From Puniceibacterium sediminis (GTDB lineage: Bacteria; Pseudomonadota; Alphaproteobacteria; Rhodobacterales; Rhodobacteraceae): a stretch of DNA of 64,000 nucleotides. The position numbers and the translations under genes are program-made. The stretch covers positions 62,001-126,000 of the forward strand of contig NZ_FZNN01000013.1 of the NCBI RefSeq assembly GCF_900188035.1. The letters are read 5' to 3'. A model generated the notes under the pieces. The model was not told the DNA's origin. It saw nothing but the letters and a program-made list of their open reading frames with translations, and did no database searches. Below, piece by piece: positions 1 through 10,054 of the stretch (positions within the stretch are counted from its first letter, which is position 1; each line of letters starts with the position of its first letter).

Positions 1-370
1 GCACCTGATCCGGGAAATAGTGCCAGTCCCAGGGTACGGGCAGCCCGGCCAACTCCCAATGGCCCGATGGCGTGTCCTTGCCGCGTGATGTCTCGGTCGC
101 AGCGCCCCAGCGCCCGGTTGGTACCGCGTCCAGCCCCGGAGCCACCAAGCCAGAAGCCAGCCGCACAGCCGCCCCCAAGCCCAGACCGTCCAGCACAGGT
201 ATCTGCAGCGGCCCCGATCGGCCCTCTTCAGCCAGCCCGGCGGCGCAGGCCTGCGCGATATGGCCCAGCGTGTTGGCTCCGACATCGGGCAAGGCGCCGT
301 TGAAATATGCAGCGGCATCCGGCGCGCCGCCGATCCCGACGGAATCCATCACCACCAGAAAAGCCCGCAT
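1..370 (-). CDS. deoB: Phosphopentomutase, N-terminal part (cut by window edge)
   Basis: Interconverts ribose/deoxyribose 1-phosphate and 5-phosphate, moving sugars freed by nucleoside phosphorylases into central metabolism. The first 123 residues are visible. They start [19 protein letters not shown], which carries the metal-binding Asp of the alkaline-phosphatase superfamily, and later show [10 protein letters not shown], a hallmark of DeoB. The rest lies to the left of the window. It follows deoA on the minus strand with a 135-nt gap that holds a GC hairpin (arms 439-445 and 454-460), so the two genes may be co-transcribed with an intercistronic structure. Identification is firm; nothing can be said of the C-terminal half. 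Confidence 0.93.
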   Translation of the reverse strand, partial: MRAFLVVMDSVGIGGAPDAAAYFNGALPDVGANTLGHIAQACAAGLAEEGRSGPLQIPVLDGLGLGAAVRLASGLVAPGLDAVPTGRWGAATETSRGKDTPSGHWELAGLPVPWDWHYFPDQV

Positions 371-505
371 CTCAGCCCCCTTGTCCAAAGTCAGGTGTCA
401 CCGGAACCCGCTGATTCTTCTCTTTCCTAATACGCCGGGGGGCGCAAAGCGCAGCGCCCCTCGATCCTGCACCCACAACCCGCGAAAATTCAGGCCAAAG
501 CGCGT

Positions 506-1810
506 TCATCCCAGCCGTTCCCGTACCAGAGGCGCGACTTCAGGCGTCCCGCCAATCGTCATTGCCGCACGCACCGCGATCACTGCCGCCTCGGCCGCAT
601 CCGTGCGCGCAGCATGCACCCGCGCCAGCGGCTGTCCCTTCGCCACCTGTGTCCCCAGCGGCAGAACGTCGGAGAGGCCAACGCTCGGGTCTACAACGTC
701 ACTCTCAACCTGACGACCGCCGCCCAGCGCAACCACGGCCAGCCCCAGGGCTTCTCCGTCGATAGCGGAGATTACTCCGGCCTCGGGTGCTGCTACCTCG
801 CAGATCACCGTGGCCTCGGGCAGGAAGCGCTGCCAGTGTTCGACAAATCCGACCGGGCCGCCCATTGCCGCCACCATGCGCCCGAACCGCTCCGCCGCAG
901 CGCCCGAGGCCAACGCCTGCCCGATTCGCGCCGCGCCCTCCTCGGGCGATCCGCACAACCCGGCGCTGTGCAGCAAGGTACCGCCCAAGGCCTCGCTCAG
1001 CTCCCCCAGCCGCCCATGTTGCGCCCCGGTCAGCACCAGCATTGAGGCGTCGACCTCAAGCGCATTGCCCAACGAATGTGCAAGGGGCTGCGACATGTCG
1101 GTGATCAGCGCGGTCGTGGGACAGCCCGCCGCGGTTGCGGTGTCCACCAACGCCCGGGCCAGCGCCCGCGCCTCATCCTCGGACTTCATGAAGGCGCCCG
1201 AGCCGACCTTGACGTCAAGCACGAGCCCGTCCAGTCCCGCCGCCAGCTTCTTGGACAGGATCGATGCACAGATCAGGTCGAGGGACTCAACAGTCCCGGT
1301 CACATCCCGCACCGCATAGAGCCGCCTGTCCGCCGGAGCGATATCCTTGCTGGCGCTGACGATGGCGCAACCCGCCTTTGCCACCACATCGCGGAAACCG
1401 GCTTCGTTCAGTGTTGTCACGACGCCGGGGATCGCCTCCATCTTGTCCAGCGTCCCGCCGGTATGCCCAAGGCCCCGGCCCGAAATCATCGGCACGTAGA
1501 CACCGCAGGCCGCCAGCGCAGGGGCCAGTACGAGGGAAACGCAGTCGCCGACACCGCCGGTCGAATGCTTGTCCAGTACCGGCGCATCCATCTCCCAGCG
1601 CAGTACGCGACCCGAATCCCGCATGGCGCAGGTCAGGGCAACACGCCCCTCATCGCACAGCCCGCGCAAGCAGACCCCCATGGCAAAGGCCCCGGCCTGT
1701 GCATCGCTGACGCGGCCGTCCGCCAGCCCGTTTGCAAACCATGTCAGGGCTTCGGCCGATGGCTCTTCGCCCCGGCGCAAGCATGCGATGACCTGACGCG
1801 CATCCATCAC
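506..1810 (-). CDS. deoA: Thymidine phosphorylase
   Basis: Phosphorolyses thymidine/deoxyuridine to the base and deoxyribose 1-phosphate in the cytoplasm, feeding DeoB next door. The 434-residue length is normal for the family. The glycosyltransferase signature and phosphate/nucleoside site are visible around residues 80-125 (KHSTGGVGD, then SGRGLGHTGGTLDK), and the C-terminal pyrimidine-phosphorylase domain is present. The ATG at 1810 overlaps the stop of cdd by 4 nt (ATGA), so translation is probably coupled. Together cdd, deoA and deoB form a pyrimidine deoxynucleoside salvage operon. Confidence 0.95.
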   Translation of the reverse strand: MMDARQVIACLRRGEEPSAEALTWFANGLADGRVSDAQAGAFAMGVCLRGLCDEGRVALTCAMRDSGRVLRWEMDAPVLDKHSTGGVGDCVSLVLAPALAACGVYVPMISGRGLGHTGGTLDKMEAIPGVVTTLNEAGFRDVVAKAGCAIVSASKDIAPADRRLYAVRDVTGTVESLDLICASILSKKLAAGLDGLVLDVKVGSGAFMKSEDEARALARALVDTATAAGCPTTALITDMSQPLAHSLGNALEVDASMLVLTGAQHGRLGELSEALGGTLLHSAGLCGSPEEGAARIGQALASGAAAERFGRMVAAMGGPVGFVEHWQRFLPEATVICEVAAPEAGVISAIDGEALGLAVVALGGGRQVESDVVDPSVGLSDVLPLGTQVAKGQPLARVHAARTDAAEAAVIAVRAAMTIGGTPEVAPLVRERLG

Positions 1811-2199
1811 ACGTTGTCCATATGGCCCTTGCCAAAGGCACCGGGCAACAATTCCGCGACCGTCATCGCCTTTTCAACGCCATCCACGGTGGCCATTGTC
1901 ACGACAACGTCCGAGCCTGCGAATTCGGCCAGCTTCTGGCGGCAGCCGCCGCAGGGCGGCACCGGGTTCGGGCTGTCGGCGATCACATAGACTTCGGCAA
2001 TCTGCGTCTCGCCAGCGGCGATCATCGCGGCGATGGCACCGGCTTCGGCACAGGTCCCTTCGGGATAGGCGACGTTTTCCACGTTGCAGCCTGCGAACAG
2101 CTGCCCCCCCGGCGTGCGCAGTGCTGTTCCCACCTTGAAGCCGGAATATGGCGCGTAGGCGTTTTCGCGCACAGCAGCGGCGGCGTCTCTGAGGGTCAT
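1807..2199 (-). CDS. cdd: Cytidine deaminase
   Basis: Deaminates cytidine/deoxycytidine to (deoxy)uridine, the first step of the salvage operon. The 130-residue protein is the short tetrameric type. The zinc-site motifs are intact: a CAEAGAI segment carrying the catalytic Glu and PCGGCRQ carrying two zinc cysteines. The start MTLRDAAAAV is chosen because AAGGAG stands just upstream; longer in-frame extensions upstream lack family similarity. It is the first gene of the minus-strand cdd-deoA-deoB operon. Confidence 0.94.
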   Translation of the reverse strand: MTLRDAAAAVRENAYAPYSGFKVGTALRTPGGQLFAGCNVENVAYPEGTCAEAGAIAAMIAAGETQIAEVYVIADSPNPVPPCGGCRQKLAEFAGSDVVVTMATVDGVEKAMTVAELLPGAFGKGHMDNV

Positions 2200-2601
2200 G
2201 GCGGGCTCCTTGTTTGAAGGCGCATGTTGCTGAGCGGACCCGCAAATTGCAAGCGGTCGCGCAGGGTCAGCCGCGTCAGGGCTTTGCCGTACCGGTCGCG
2301 GGCAACACGATTGCCGACTTTGCCAAAAGCAGGACGCAGGTCGGATACCATCCGCCAGTGGCATGACAATGCTGCGGTTCATGGCACGGCCATGTCACCA
2401 AAAGACCGCTCACTGCCCGAGGCTGAATTTCGGGCAAATTCATCACCTGCAAGTGAGCACTCCATGCCTCTGGTCCTGCTCCGCCAGTGCCGCATGATCA
2501 TTTACAAGGCACGACCGAAACTGCTACGCGCCAAGCAGTCCCTTCCCCGGGGCGCGCAAGTGGTTTAGCTTTAAACCACCCAATTTCGCAGGAGGCCGCC
2601 C
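2200..2601. promoter_or_regulatory. Divergent intergenic region cdd/maeB with inverted repeat
   Basis: This 402-nt gap separates two divergent genes and must hold both promoters. No convincing coding sequence is seen. The one clear structure is a perfect 8-bp inverted repeat, GTGGTTTA at 2560-2567 and TAAACCAC at 2572-2579, with a GCTT loop. It ends 11 nt before the maeB Shine-Dalgarno (GGAGGCC, 2591-2597). It could be an operator or a leader hairpin; the sequence alone does not decide. Confidence 0.4.
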
Positions 2602-4881
2602 ATGTCCGACAGTCCCAACGAAACCCTGCGTCAGGCGGCTCTTGCCTATCATGAATTTCCCAGACCGGGAAAGCTTGAGATCCGCGCGACCAAGCCGCTG
2701 GCCAACGGTCGCGATCTGGCCCGCGCCTATTCGCCCGGGGTGGCCGAAGCCTGCTTGGAAATCAAGGCTGATCCAGCCAATGCAGCCCGATATACCTCTC
2801 GCGGGAACCTTGTCGCGGTGGTCAGCAATGGCACGGCGGTGCTGGGTCTGGGCAATATTGGCGCGCTGGCGTCGAAGCCCGTGATGGAAGGCAAAGCCGT
2901 CCTGTTCAAGAAATTCGCCAATATCGACTGCTTTGACATCGAAGTAGACGAAAGCGACCCGGTCAAACTGGCCGAGATCGTCTGTGCGCTGGAACCGACC
3001 TTTGGCGCGATCAACCTTGAGGATATCAAGGCACCCGACTGCTTCATCGTGGAAAAGCTCTGCCGCGAGCGGATGAATATCCCGGTCTTTCACGACGACC
3101 AGCACGGCACCGCCATCGTCGTTGGGGCCGCGGCGACGAACGCGCTGTTCGTAGCCGGAAAGTCATTCGAAGAGGTCAAGATCGTCTCGACCGGTGGTGG
3201 TGCTGCTGGCATTGCCTGCCTGAACATGTTGGTCAAGCTGGGCGTGAAGCGCGAAAATATCTGGCTCTGCGATGTGCATGGTCTGGTCTATGAAGGCCGT
3301 GAGGTCGACATGAACCCGCAAAAATCGGCCTTTGCCCAAGCGACGGACAAGCGGACGCTGGATGATGTGATCGAGGGTGCCGACCTGTTCCTCGGCTTGT
3401 CGGGTCCCAATGTTCTCAAACCCGAAATGGTGGCGCGGATGACACGCCGCCCGATCATCTTTGCGCTTGCCAACCCCAACCCCGAAATCATGCCGGATGT
3501 GGCCCGCGCCGTTGCCCCGGATGCGATCATCGCGACCGGCCGTTCGGATTTCCCGAACCAGGTCAACAATGTGCTCTGCTTTCCCTTCATCTTTCGCGGC
3601 GCGCTGGATGTCGGGGCGACCACGATCAACGACGAAATGGAAATCGCCTGTGTCGAAGGCATCGCCGCCATGGCCCGCGCTACGACAAGCGCCGAAGCCG
3701 CAGCCGTCTACAAAGGCGAGCAGCTGACCTTTGGTGCCGAGTACCTGATCCCCAAGCCATTCGATCCCCGCCTGTCCAGCGTCGTTTCCTCGGCTGTGGC
3801 GAAGGCGGCGATGGAGACTGGCGTGGCGATGCGTCCTCTGGATGATCTCAAGGCCTATCGCGCCAAGCTGGATGCGAACGTCTACAAATCCTCGATGCTG
3901 ATGCGCCCGGTCTTTGAGGCCGCCGCCACCGCATCGCGCAGTTTGGTCTTTGCCGAAGGCGAGGATGAACGCGTGCTGCGCGCCGCCCAGGCGATCCTTG
4001 AGGAAACCACCGAAAAGCCGATCCTGATTGGTCGCCCTGATGTGATCGCGCAGCGCTGCGAACGTCTTGGACTGGTGATCCGGCCAGATCAGGATTTTCA
4101 GATCGTGAACCCGGAAAACGATCCGCGCTACAGGGACTACTGGGAAAGCTATCACGATATCATGGCCCGGCGCGGCGTATCGCCGGACATCGCCCGCGCA
4201 GTTATGCGCACCAACACAACCGCAATCGGCGCGGTGATGGTCCATCGCAAGGAAGCCGACAGCATGATCTGCGGCACCTTTGGCGAATTCCGCTGGCATC
4301 TGAATTATATCAGCCAGGTGCTCGCCTCGGACGGACTGAAGCCGGTGGGCGCCCTGTCGATGATGATCCTCGAAGACGGGCCGCTGTTCATCGCCGACAC
4401 CCATGTGAATATTTACCCGTCACCCGAACAGCTGGCTGAAACCGCCATAGCCGCCGCCCGCCACGTCCGCCGCTTCGGCCTTGTTCCCAATGTTGCCTTC
4501 TGCTCGCAATCGCAGTTCGGCAATCAGGGCGAAGGCAGCGGAAACCGCCTCCGGCAGGCGATCCAGGTCCTGGATTCGGCCCCCCGCGATTTCTGCTACG
4601 AAGGCGAAATGAACGTCGACACAGCTCTTGATGCCGATCTTCGCGAACGCCTGCTGCCCAGTAACCGGATGAAAGGTGCTGCCAACGTGCTGGTATTCGG
4701 TCATGCAGATGCAGCCTCGGGGGTGCGCAACATCCTCAAGATGAAGGGCGGCGGACTCGAGGTCGGGCCGATCCTTATGGGCATGGGCAACCATGCGCAT
4801 ATCGTGACGCCGTCGATCACCGCCCGCGGGCTGCTCAATATGGCCGCCATCGCTGGCACCCCTGTTGCGGCCTACGGCTAA
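2602..4881 (+). CDS. maeB: NADP-dependent malic enzyme with phosphotransacetylase-like domain
   Basis: Oxidatively decarboxylates malate to pyruvate, making NADPH. The 759-residue protein has the MaeB architecture. Residues about 1-430 are malic enzyme: the catalytic segment around residues 60-100 ([15 protein letters not shown]), an [10 protein letters not shown] motif and a Rossmann motif STGGGAAG. Residues about 440-759 are a phosphate acetyl/butyryltransferase-like domain, which in this family is regulatory (acetyl-CoA sensing) rather than a proven enzyme. The start has a good GGAGG. It stands alone on the plus strand. It is distinct from the true acyl-phosphate enzymes at 60.6-63.2 kb. 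Confidence 0.95.
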   Translation: MSDSPNETLRQAALAYHEFPRPGKLEIRATKPLANGRDLARAYSPGVAEACLEIKADPANAARYTSRGNLVAVVSNGTAVLGLGNIGALASKPVMEGKAVLFKKFANIDCFDIEVDESDPVKLAEIVCALEPTFGAINLEDIKAPDCFIVEKLCRERMNIPVFHDDQHGTAIVVGAAATNALFVAGKSFEEVKIVSTGGGAAGIACLNMLVKLGVKRENIWLCDVHGLVYEGREVDMNPQKSAFAQATDKRTLDDVIEGADLFLGLSGPNVLKPEMVARMTRRPIIFALANPNPEIMPDVARAVAPDAIIATGRSDFPNQVNNVLCFPFIFRGALDVGATTINDEMEIACVEGIAAMARATTSAEAAAVYKGEQLTFGAEYLIPKPFDPRLSSVVSSAVAKAAMETGVAMRPLDDLKAYRAKLDANVYKSSMLMRPVFEAAATASRSLVFAEGEDERVLRAAQAILEETTEKPILIGRPDVIAQRCERLGLVIRPDQDFQIVNPENDPRYRDYWESYHDIMARRGVSPDIARAVMRTNTTAIGAVMVHRKEADSMICGTFGEFRWHLNYISQVLASDGLKPVGALSMMILEDGPLFIADTHVNIYPSPEQLAETAIAAARHVRRFGLVPNVAFCSQSQFGNQGEGSGNRLRQAIQVLDSAPRDFCYEGEMNVDTALDADLRERLLPSNRMKGAANVLVFGHADAASGVRNILKMKGGGLEVGPILMGMGNHAHIVTPSITARGLLNMAAIAGTPVAAYG

Positions 4882-5202
4882 GGTTGCGGCAGACCAACTT
4901 GTCGCCCCCCGCGAGACTGATGCCGGAGGCCGACGTGAAGGTCGGCCCTGACGTCACGCGCAACTGCGCGCGTCATCCTGCAGAACGATTCGGATCTGGC
5001 GTGTCTGGCTTTGCGGGTTTGCAAAGCAATTCATTCGCACCCGTTCCGTGGAATAGTTCAGGGCACTTTGCAAAGCCCCACTGGCCATTGCTGTGAAATC
5101 TGCAAATTCCGCGATCCTCAGCCCTGCATGTGACCGGTAACAGACTTGCCCCGGCCTCTGCCCTTTCGTAACGCTAGACGGAGGAGCAGGAGGAAAGACA
5201 TC
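4882..5202 (+). promoter_or_regulatory. prpE upstream region with TTTGCAAA sites
   Basis: This 321-nt gap has no supportable gene. It holds a GC hairpin soon after maeB (GGCCGAC...GTCGGCC near 4928-4950) without a T-run. It also holds two exact copies of TTTGCAAA at 5018-5025 and 5067-5074, the second inside the palindrome CTTTGCAAAG, and a related TCTGCAAAT near 5100. ScfR/RamB/PccR-type regulators of short-chain acyl-CoA metabolism are known to bind TTTGCAAA-containing sites, so control of prpE by propionyl-CoA status is a reasonable inference. The spacing does not match the published double site exactly. Confidence 0.45.
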
Positions 5203-7095
5203 ATGGGCTACAAGGACGTCTACAACAGCTGGCAGACCGACCCCGAGGGATTCTGGATGCAAGCCGCCGAGGCCATCGACTGGGACCACAAGCCGTCAAA
5301 GGCCCTGTTCGATCGCGGTAACGACCTTTACGAATGGTTCGCCGATGGCATGGTCAACACCTGCTGGAATGCCGTCGACCGGCATGTCGCCGCAGGAAAC
5401 GGCGCGCGGGTCGCGCTGATCCATGACAGCCCGATCACCGGAACACAGTCCAAGATCACCTATGCCGAACTCCAGACCCAGACCGCCGCACTGGCCGGGG
5501 CCCTGCGCGCGCAGGGCATCGAAAAGGGCGACCGCGTCATCATCTATATGCCCATGGTGCCCGAGGCGATCACCGCCATGCTTGCCTGCGCCCGCCTTGG
5601 TGCCATCCATTCGGTGGTGTTCGGCGGTTTTGCGGCACATGAACTGGCGGTGCGCATCGACGACGCGCAGCCCAAGGCGATCCTTGCCGCCTCCTGCGGG
5701 ATCGAGCCGGGGCGCGTGATCGCCTACAAGCCCCTGATCGACAGCGCCATAGAACAGTCCCGGCACAAACCCGAATTCACCGTGATCCTGCAGCGCGAAC
5801 AAGCGCTTGCGGAACTGCGCGACGGGGTCGATTTTGACTGGTTCGCCTTTCAGGACGGCGCCACCCCCGCCGATTGTGTCCCTGTCGAGGGAAATCACCC
5901 CGCCTATATCCTTTATACCTCGGGCACCACGGGCGCGCCCAAGGGTGTCGTTCGCCCCACCGGTGGCCACCTTGTCGCGCTGAACTGGACGATGAAGAAC
6001 GTCTACAACGTCAATCCGGGCGAGGTGTTCTGGGCCGCTTCGGACGTCGGCTGGGTCGTGGGGCATTCCTACATCTGCTACGGGCCGCTGATCCACGGCA
6101 ACACCTCTATCGTGTTCGAGGGCAAGCCGGTCGGCACACCCGATGCGGGCACCTTCTGGCGGGTGATCGCGGAACATGACGTGAAAAGCTTCTTCACCGC
6201 GCCCACTGCTTTTCGGGCAGTTAAACGCGACGACCCAAAGGGAGAATACCTCAGGAAATACGACATCAGCGGGCTACGCGCGATCTACCTTGCGGGAGAG
6301 CGGGCCGATCCGGACACGATCGAATGGATGCAGAACCTGACCGGAAAGCCTGTCTACGATCACTGGTGGCAGACCGAGACCGGCTATACCATCGCCGGAA
6401 ACCCGGTCGGGATCGAACCGCTACCGGTCAAGATCGGCTCGCCCACCGTGGCGATGCCTGGCTATGACGTGCACATCCTTGATGAGGGCGGCCACGAGGT
6501 ACCAGCGGGCACACTGGGTGCCATCGCGATCAAGCTGCCCCTGCCCCCGGGCACGCTGCCGACGCTGTGGAATGCCGAAGACCGGTTCCGCAAATCCTAC
6601 CTGTCCCACTTCCCCGGTTATTACGAAACCGGTGACGCCGGGATGAAGGATTCCGATGGATATCTCTGGATCATGGCGCGAACCGATGACGTGATCAACG
6701 TCGCAGGGCACCGCCTGTCCACCGGCGGAATGGAGGAAGTGCTGGCCGCGCATCCGGATGTGGCGGAGTGCGCCGTGATCGGTGTGGCGGATGACCTCAA
6801 GGGTCAGCTTCCCATGGGCTTTGTCTGCCTGACCAAGGGCGTGAACCGCCCCCATGACGAGGTGACGTCTGAATGCGTCAGGCTGGTACGCGACCAGATC
6901 GGACCGGTCGCGGCATTCAAGCTTTGTGCCGTGGTGGACCGGCTGCCCAAGACACGGTCTGGCAAGATCCTGCGCCGCACGATGATCCAGATTGCCGACG
7001 GCATAGAGTTCAAGATGCCCGCAACCATCGACGACCCGGCCATTCTGGATGAGATCAAGGTAGCGTTGCAGACTCTGGGCTATGCCAAGGACTAA
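5203..7095 (+). CDS. prpE: Propionyl-CoA synthetase (acyl-CoA ligase)
   Basis: Activates propionate (or another short acid) to the CoA thioester with ATP to AMP. The 630-residue length and N-terminus MGYKDVYNSWQTDPEGFW fit PrpE rather than acetyl-CoA synthetase. Adenylate-forming motifs are visible: P-loop YTSGTTGAPKGV near residue 240, a YDHWWQTETG motif near 385, YETGDAG, and the C-terminal PKTRSGKILRR with the catalytic Lys. The start is placed at the ATG preceded by GGAGCAGGAGGAAAG; an extension upstream looks non-coding. It is convergent with the VOC gene (9 nt between stops). Confidence 0.92.
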   Translation: MGYKDVYNSWQTDPEGFWMQAAEAIDWDHKPSKALFDRGNDLYEWFADGMVNTCWNAVDRHVAAGNGARVALIHDSPITGTQSKITYAELQTQTAALAGALRAQGIEKGDRVIIYMPMVPEAITAMLACARLGAIHSVVFGGFAAHELAVRIDDAQPKAILAASCGIEPGRVIAYKPLIDSAIEQSRHKPEFTVILQREQALAELRDGVDFDWFAFQDGATPADCVPVEGNHPAYILYTSGTTGAPKGVVRPTGGHLVALNWTMKNVYNVNPGEVFWAASDVGWVVGHSYICYGPLIHGNTSIVFEGKPVGTPDAGTFWRVIAEHDVKSFFTAPTAFRAVKRDDPKGEYLRKYDISGLRAIYLAGERADPDTIEWMQNLTGKPVYDHWWQTETGYTIAGNPVGIEPLPVKIGSPTVAMPGYDVHILDEGGHEVPAGTLGAIAIKLPLPPGTLPTLWNAEDRFRKSYLSHFPGYYETGDAGMKDSDGYLWIMARTDDVINVAGHRLSTGGMEEVLAAHPDVAECAVIGVADDLKGQLPMGFVCLTKGVNRPHDEVTSECVRLVRDQIGPVAAFKLCAVVDRLPKTRSGKILRRTMIQIADGIEFKMPATIDDPAILDEIKVALQTLGYAKD

Positions 7096-7104
7096 GCCTT
7101 GGAT

Positions 7105-7491
7105 TCAGCCTTCGTAAAGTTCCAGCGGCAGGCCATCCGGATCCTGAAAGAAGGTGAACCGCTTGCCGGTGATCTCGTCGATCCGCAGCGGTTCGACGGC
7201 CACGCCCCGTTCCTCGAGGTCCGCCTTGGCCGCTGCAACGTCCGGCACGACAAATGCCAGATGCCGCAGCCCCTGCGCCTCGGGGCGCGATGGGCGCGGC
7301 GGGGCATCGGGAAAGCTGAACAGTTCGATCTGCCCGCCACCGGGCACGGCAAGGTCAAGTTTCCAGCTGTCGCGCGCGTCCCGGTAGGTTTCCGCGATGA
7401 CCTGCAGGCCCAGGGTTTCGGTGTAGAACACCTTGCTGCGCGGATAGTCTGCGCAAATCAGCGCAACGTGATGAAGCCCGTGAAAATCCAA
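7105..7491 (-). CDS. VOC (glyoxalase/dioxygenase-fold) family protein
   Basis: A 128-residue vicinal-oxygen-chelate protein resembling the YaeR/GloA2 group of unknown substrate. It begins HHVALI (first metal His) and carries SRPEAQGLRHLAF and FFQDPDGLPLELYEG, with the likely metal-binding His and Glu residues. The start is uncertain. A TTG at 7491 gives the usual family length; upstream in-frame ATG codons would add up to 64 residues of low-complexity basic sequence that I do not believe. The gene stands alone between prpE and nadK. Confidence 0.8.
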   Translation of the reverse strand: MDFHGLHHVALICADYPRSKVFYTETLGLQVIAETYRDARDSWKLDLAVPGGGQIELFSFPDAPPRPSRPEAQGLRHLAFVVPDVAAAKADLEERGVAVEPLRIDEITGKRFTFFQDPDGLPLELYEG

Positions 7492-7619
7492 GATCCTGTG
7501 TCCCCTGCGGTTTCTGGAGCCTGATACCTTGCCTCGGTACATCCCGCCAGAGCGTCGGGCCGCCTTGTGCATCCTTTCAGCGCCCAAACGTGCAGTGATC
7601 CGAGGTTGGCACAGGCACC

Positions 7620-7666
7620 CAAGAGTTTTCTGAAAACTCTTGGCAAAATTTTTCAGAAAAATTTTG
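7620..7666. repeat. Two tandem perfect palindromes
   Basis: Two adjacent inverted repeats lie just beyond the nadK stop. The first has arms CAAGAGTTTTC (7620-7630) and GAAAACTCTTG (7632-7642) around one base. The second has arms CAAAATTTTT (7644-7653) and AAAAATTTTG (7657-7666) around CAG. They share a TTTTCTGAAAA core, read on opposite strands. They could terminate nadK transcription on the minus strand, but their near-identical cores and extreme symmetry also fit a dispersed intergenic repeat or a protein-binding site. Confidence 0.7.
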
Positions 7667-7687
7667 TGCGCCGCACCAGACAATCAA

Positions 7688-8449
7688 TCAGACGAACTGT
7701 TCCTGGATCAGTCGTTCCTCCAACCCGTGATCGGGGTCAAACATGACCCGATGCTTGATGCTGGGTTCTGAACGGATGTCCACCTGCACCACATCGCGCA
7801 CCGCGCGCGCGTCCGCCTCGGCCATTACCGGTCGTTTGCCTGGGTCCAGCACTTCGAAACGCACCTCTGCCGTGCTGGGCAGAAGAGCCCCCCTCCAGCG
7901 TCGCGGGCGGAAGGCTGCCACCGCAGTCAGTGCCAGCACATCCGATCCGATCGGCAAGATCGGACCATGCGCCGAATAATTGTACGCAGTCGAGCCAGCC
8001 GGCGTTGCCACCAGCGCCCCGTCACAGACCAGTTCAGCCATCCTCAGCCGCCCGTCCACCGAGATCCGCAGTCGCGCCGTCTGTGGACCCGCCCGCAACA
8101 GCGACACCTCGTTGATCGCCAATTCCCTGTGGACTGTGCCGTCAATTGTAACCGCGTTCATCGACAGCGGATTGATCACCGCCTCTTCTGCGGCCTCAAG
8201 CCGCTCGACCAAGCCATGGTCAGAATATTCATTCATCAGGAAACCGACCGTACCGCGGTTCATGCCGTAAACCGGGACGGAGAGCGACTGCGTCCGATGC
8301 AGGGTGTGCAGCATGAATCCGTCGCCCCCCAGCGCAACGATCACATCCGCACCCAGTTCGTTATGGTCGCCATACTGCCGCGTCAGCGACTCTCGCGCGG
8401 CCTGCGCGATTGGCGCATTGCTCGCGGCAAAGGCTATTCGAAGCGACAT
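7688..8449 (-). CDS. nadK: NAD kinase
   Basis: Phosphorylates NAD to NADP, supplying the cell's NADPH pool. The 253-residue protein has the diagnostic GGDGFML loop near residue 40, a [15 protein letters not shown] segment and TPAGSTAYN near the centre. The start MSLRIAF is preceded by GAGGAA at good spacing; an upstream extension of 13 residues is not needed. It is transcribed away from glyA, so 8450-8618 is a shared divergent promoter region. Confidence 0.93.
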   Translation of the reverse strand: MSLRIAFAASNAPIAQAARESLTRQYGDHNELGADVIVALGGDGFMLHTLHRTQSLSVPVYGMNRGTVGFLMNEYSDHGLVERLEAAEEAVINPLSMNAVTIDGTVHRELAINEVSLLRAGPQTARLRISVDGRLRMAELVCDGALVATPAGSTAYNYSAHGPILPIGSDVLALTAVAAFRPRRWRGALLPSTAEVRFEVLDPGKRPVMAEADARAVRDVVQVDIRSEPSIKHRVMFDPDHGLEERLIQEQFV

Positions 8450-8618
8450 GACGTTCCTCAACACACTTTTCGTTTCCGAAACAACCACATGTTGCCTACC
8501 GGCGCCAGCATCACTCGAGTATTAAGACTCCAAGAGGATTTTACGCACTTTGCCTGCGCCATAGTTTCCGATAGGAAAGCCCACATAAACACCTCAAAAA
8601 CCCATGGGAGACCTTGCC

Positions 8619-9914
8619 ATGAATGCCCCGCACCGCGACAACGGCTTTTTCACCGAAACCCTCGCCCAGCGCGATCCCGAGGTTTTTGCCTCGATCAGCA
8701 ACGAACTCGGTCGCCAGCGCGACGAGATCGAGTTGATCGCCTCTGAAAACATCGTCTCTGCCGCCGTCATGGAAGCGCAGGGTTCGGTCATGACCAACAA
8801 ATACGCCGAAGGCTATCCCGGGCGGCGCTACTACGGCGGTTGCCAGTTCGTCGACGTGGCAGAAAACCTCGCCATCGACCGGGCCAAGCAGCTGTTCGGG
8901 TGTGAATTTGCCAATGTGCAGCCGAATTCGGGCAGCCAGGCCAACCAGGGCGTTTTCCAGGCACTTCTGAAGCCGGGTGATACGATCCTTGGCATGTCCC
9001 TCGATGCGGGCGGTCACCTGACCCATGGCGCAAAACCCAACCAGTCGGGCAAGTGGTTCAATGCCGTTCAGTATGGTGTGCGCCGCGACACGCTGGACAT
9101 CGACTATGATGAACTGGCCGCCCTTGCGACCGAGCACAAACCCCAGATGATCATTGCCGGTGGCTCTGCCATCCCGCGCAAGATCGACTTTGCCAAATTC
9201 CGTGAAATCGCCGATTCCGTCGGCGCGTATCTGCTGGCTGACGTGGCCCACTTTGCCGGTCTGATTGCAGCGGGCGAATATCCTGATCCCTTCCCGCATG
9301 TCCATGTCGCGACCACCACCACACACAAGACCCTGCGCGGCCCGCGTGGCGGCATGATCCTCACCAATGACGAGGCGCTGGCGAAAAAGTTCAATTCAGC
9401 GATTTTCCCGGGCATTCAGGGCGGTCCGCTGATGCATGTCATCGCAGGCAAGGCCGTCGCTTTTGGCGAAGCGCTGCGCCCCGAGTTCAAGACCTATATC
9501 AAGCAGGTGATCGCGAACGCCCAGGCACTGGCCGATCAGCTGCACAAGGGTGGGCTGGAAACCGTGACCCACGGCACAGACAGCCACATCGTACTTGTCG
9601 ATCTGCGCCCCAAGGGCGTGAAGGGTAATGCGACGGACAAGGCACTGGGGCGCGCGCATATCACCTGCAACAAGAACGGTGTGCCATTTGATGATGAAAA
9701 GCCGACTGTGACTTCGGGCATCCGCCTTGGTTCGCCCGCAGGCACCACGCGTGGTTTTGGTGAGAAAGAGTTCCGCCAGATCGGCGATTGGATCAACGAG
9801 GTCGTCGATGGCCTTGCTGCCAATGGCGAAGACGGCAACGGTGCGGTCGAGGAAAAGGTAAAGGCCGAAGTGGCCGAGCTTTGCGCCCGTTTCCCGATCT
9901 ACCCGAATCTCTGA
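8619..9914 (+). CDS. glyA: Serine hydroxymethyltransferase
   Basis: PLP enzyme that converts serine and tetrahydrofolate to glycine and methylene-THF. The 431-residue protein is of normal length. Visible motifs include the N-terminal [11 protein letters not shown], the [13 protein letters not shown] loop and [11 protein letters not shown], with the PLP lysine at about residue 237. The start at 8619 is chosen because GGGAG at 8606-8610 sits at good distance; the ATG at 8604 overlaps that site. It has its own strong terminator (9951-9979). A short hairpin (TTTCC-GATA-GGAAA) lies about 45 nt upstream, of unknown use. Confidence 0.96.
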   Translation: MNAPHRDNGFFTETLAQRDPEVFASISNELGRQRDEIELIASENIVSAAVMEAQGSVMTNKYAEGYPGRRYYGGCQFVDVAENLAIDRAKQLFGCEFANVQPNSGSQANQGVFQALLKPGDTILGMSLDAGGHLTHGAKPNQSGKWFNAVQYGVRRDTLDIDYDELAALATEHKPQMIIAGGSAIPRKIDFAKFREIADSVGAYLLADVAHFAGLIAAGEYPDPFPHVHVATTTTHKTLRGPRGGMILTNDEALAKKFNSAIFPGIQGGPLMHVIAGKAVAFGEALRPEFKTYIKQVIANAQALADQLHKGGLETVTHGTDSHIVLVDLRPKGVKGNATDKALGRAHITCNKNGVPFDDEKPTVTSGIRLGSPAGTTRGFGEKEFRQIGDWINEVVDGLAANGEDGNGAVEEKVKAEVAELCARFPIYPNL

Positions 9915-9950
9915 CACGCAACCTTCAGCGCCAAGGCTTGAACGAACTTA

Positions 9951-9979
9951 CCCTGCCGACATAACTGTCGGCAGGGTTT
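9951..9979 (+). terminator. Rho-independent terminator after glyA
   Basis: Perfect 11-bp stem, CCCTGCCGACA (9951-9961) with TGTCGGCAGGG (9966-9976), a TAAC tetraloop and a short TTT run. It lies 37 nt after the glyA stop. The T-run is short but the stem is very stable. Confidence 0.85.
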
Positions 9980-10054
9980 CTGATTCTACCGGGCCAATGG
10001 GGCGGATCATCTACTTGTTCGTTCCGGGCGGCGGGCCGTTCAACCGTCACAGCT

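Noticed and set aside
3163-4404. 413-codon minus-strand open frame opposite maeB
   Set aside because: Antisense shadow; composition and lack of motifs match other shadows in this window.
8540-8618. Possible riboswitch upstream of glyA
   Set aside because: Only a 5-bp hairpin is visible; no glycine, SAM or SAH aptamer core could be recognised.
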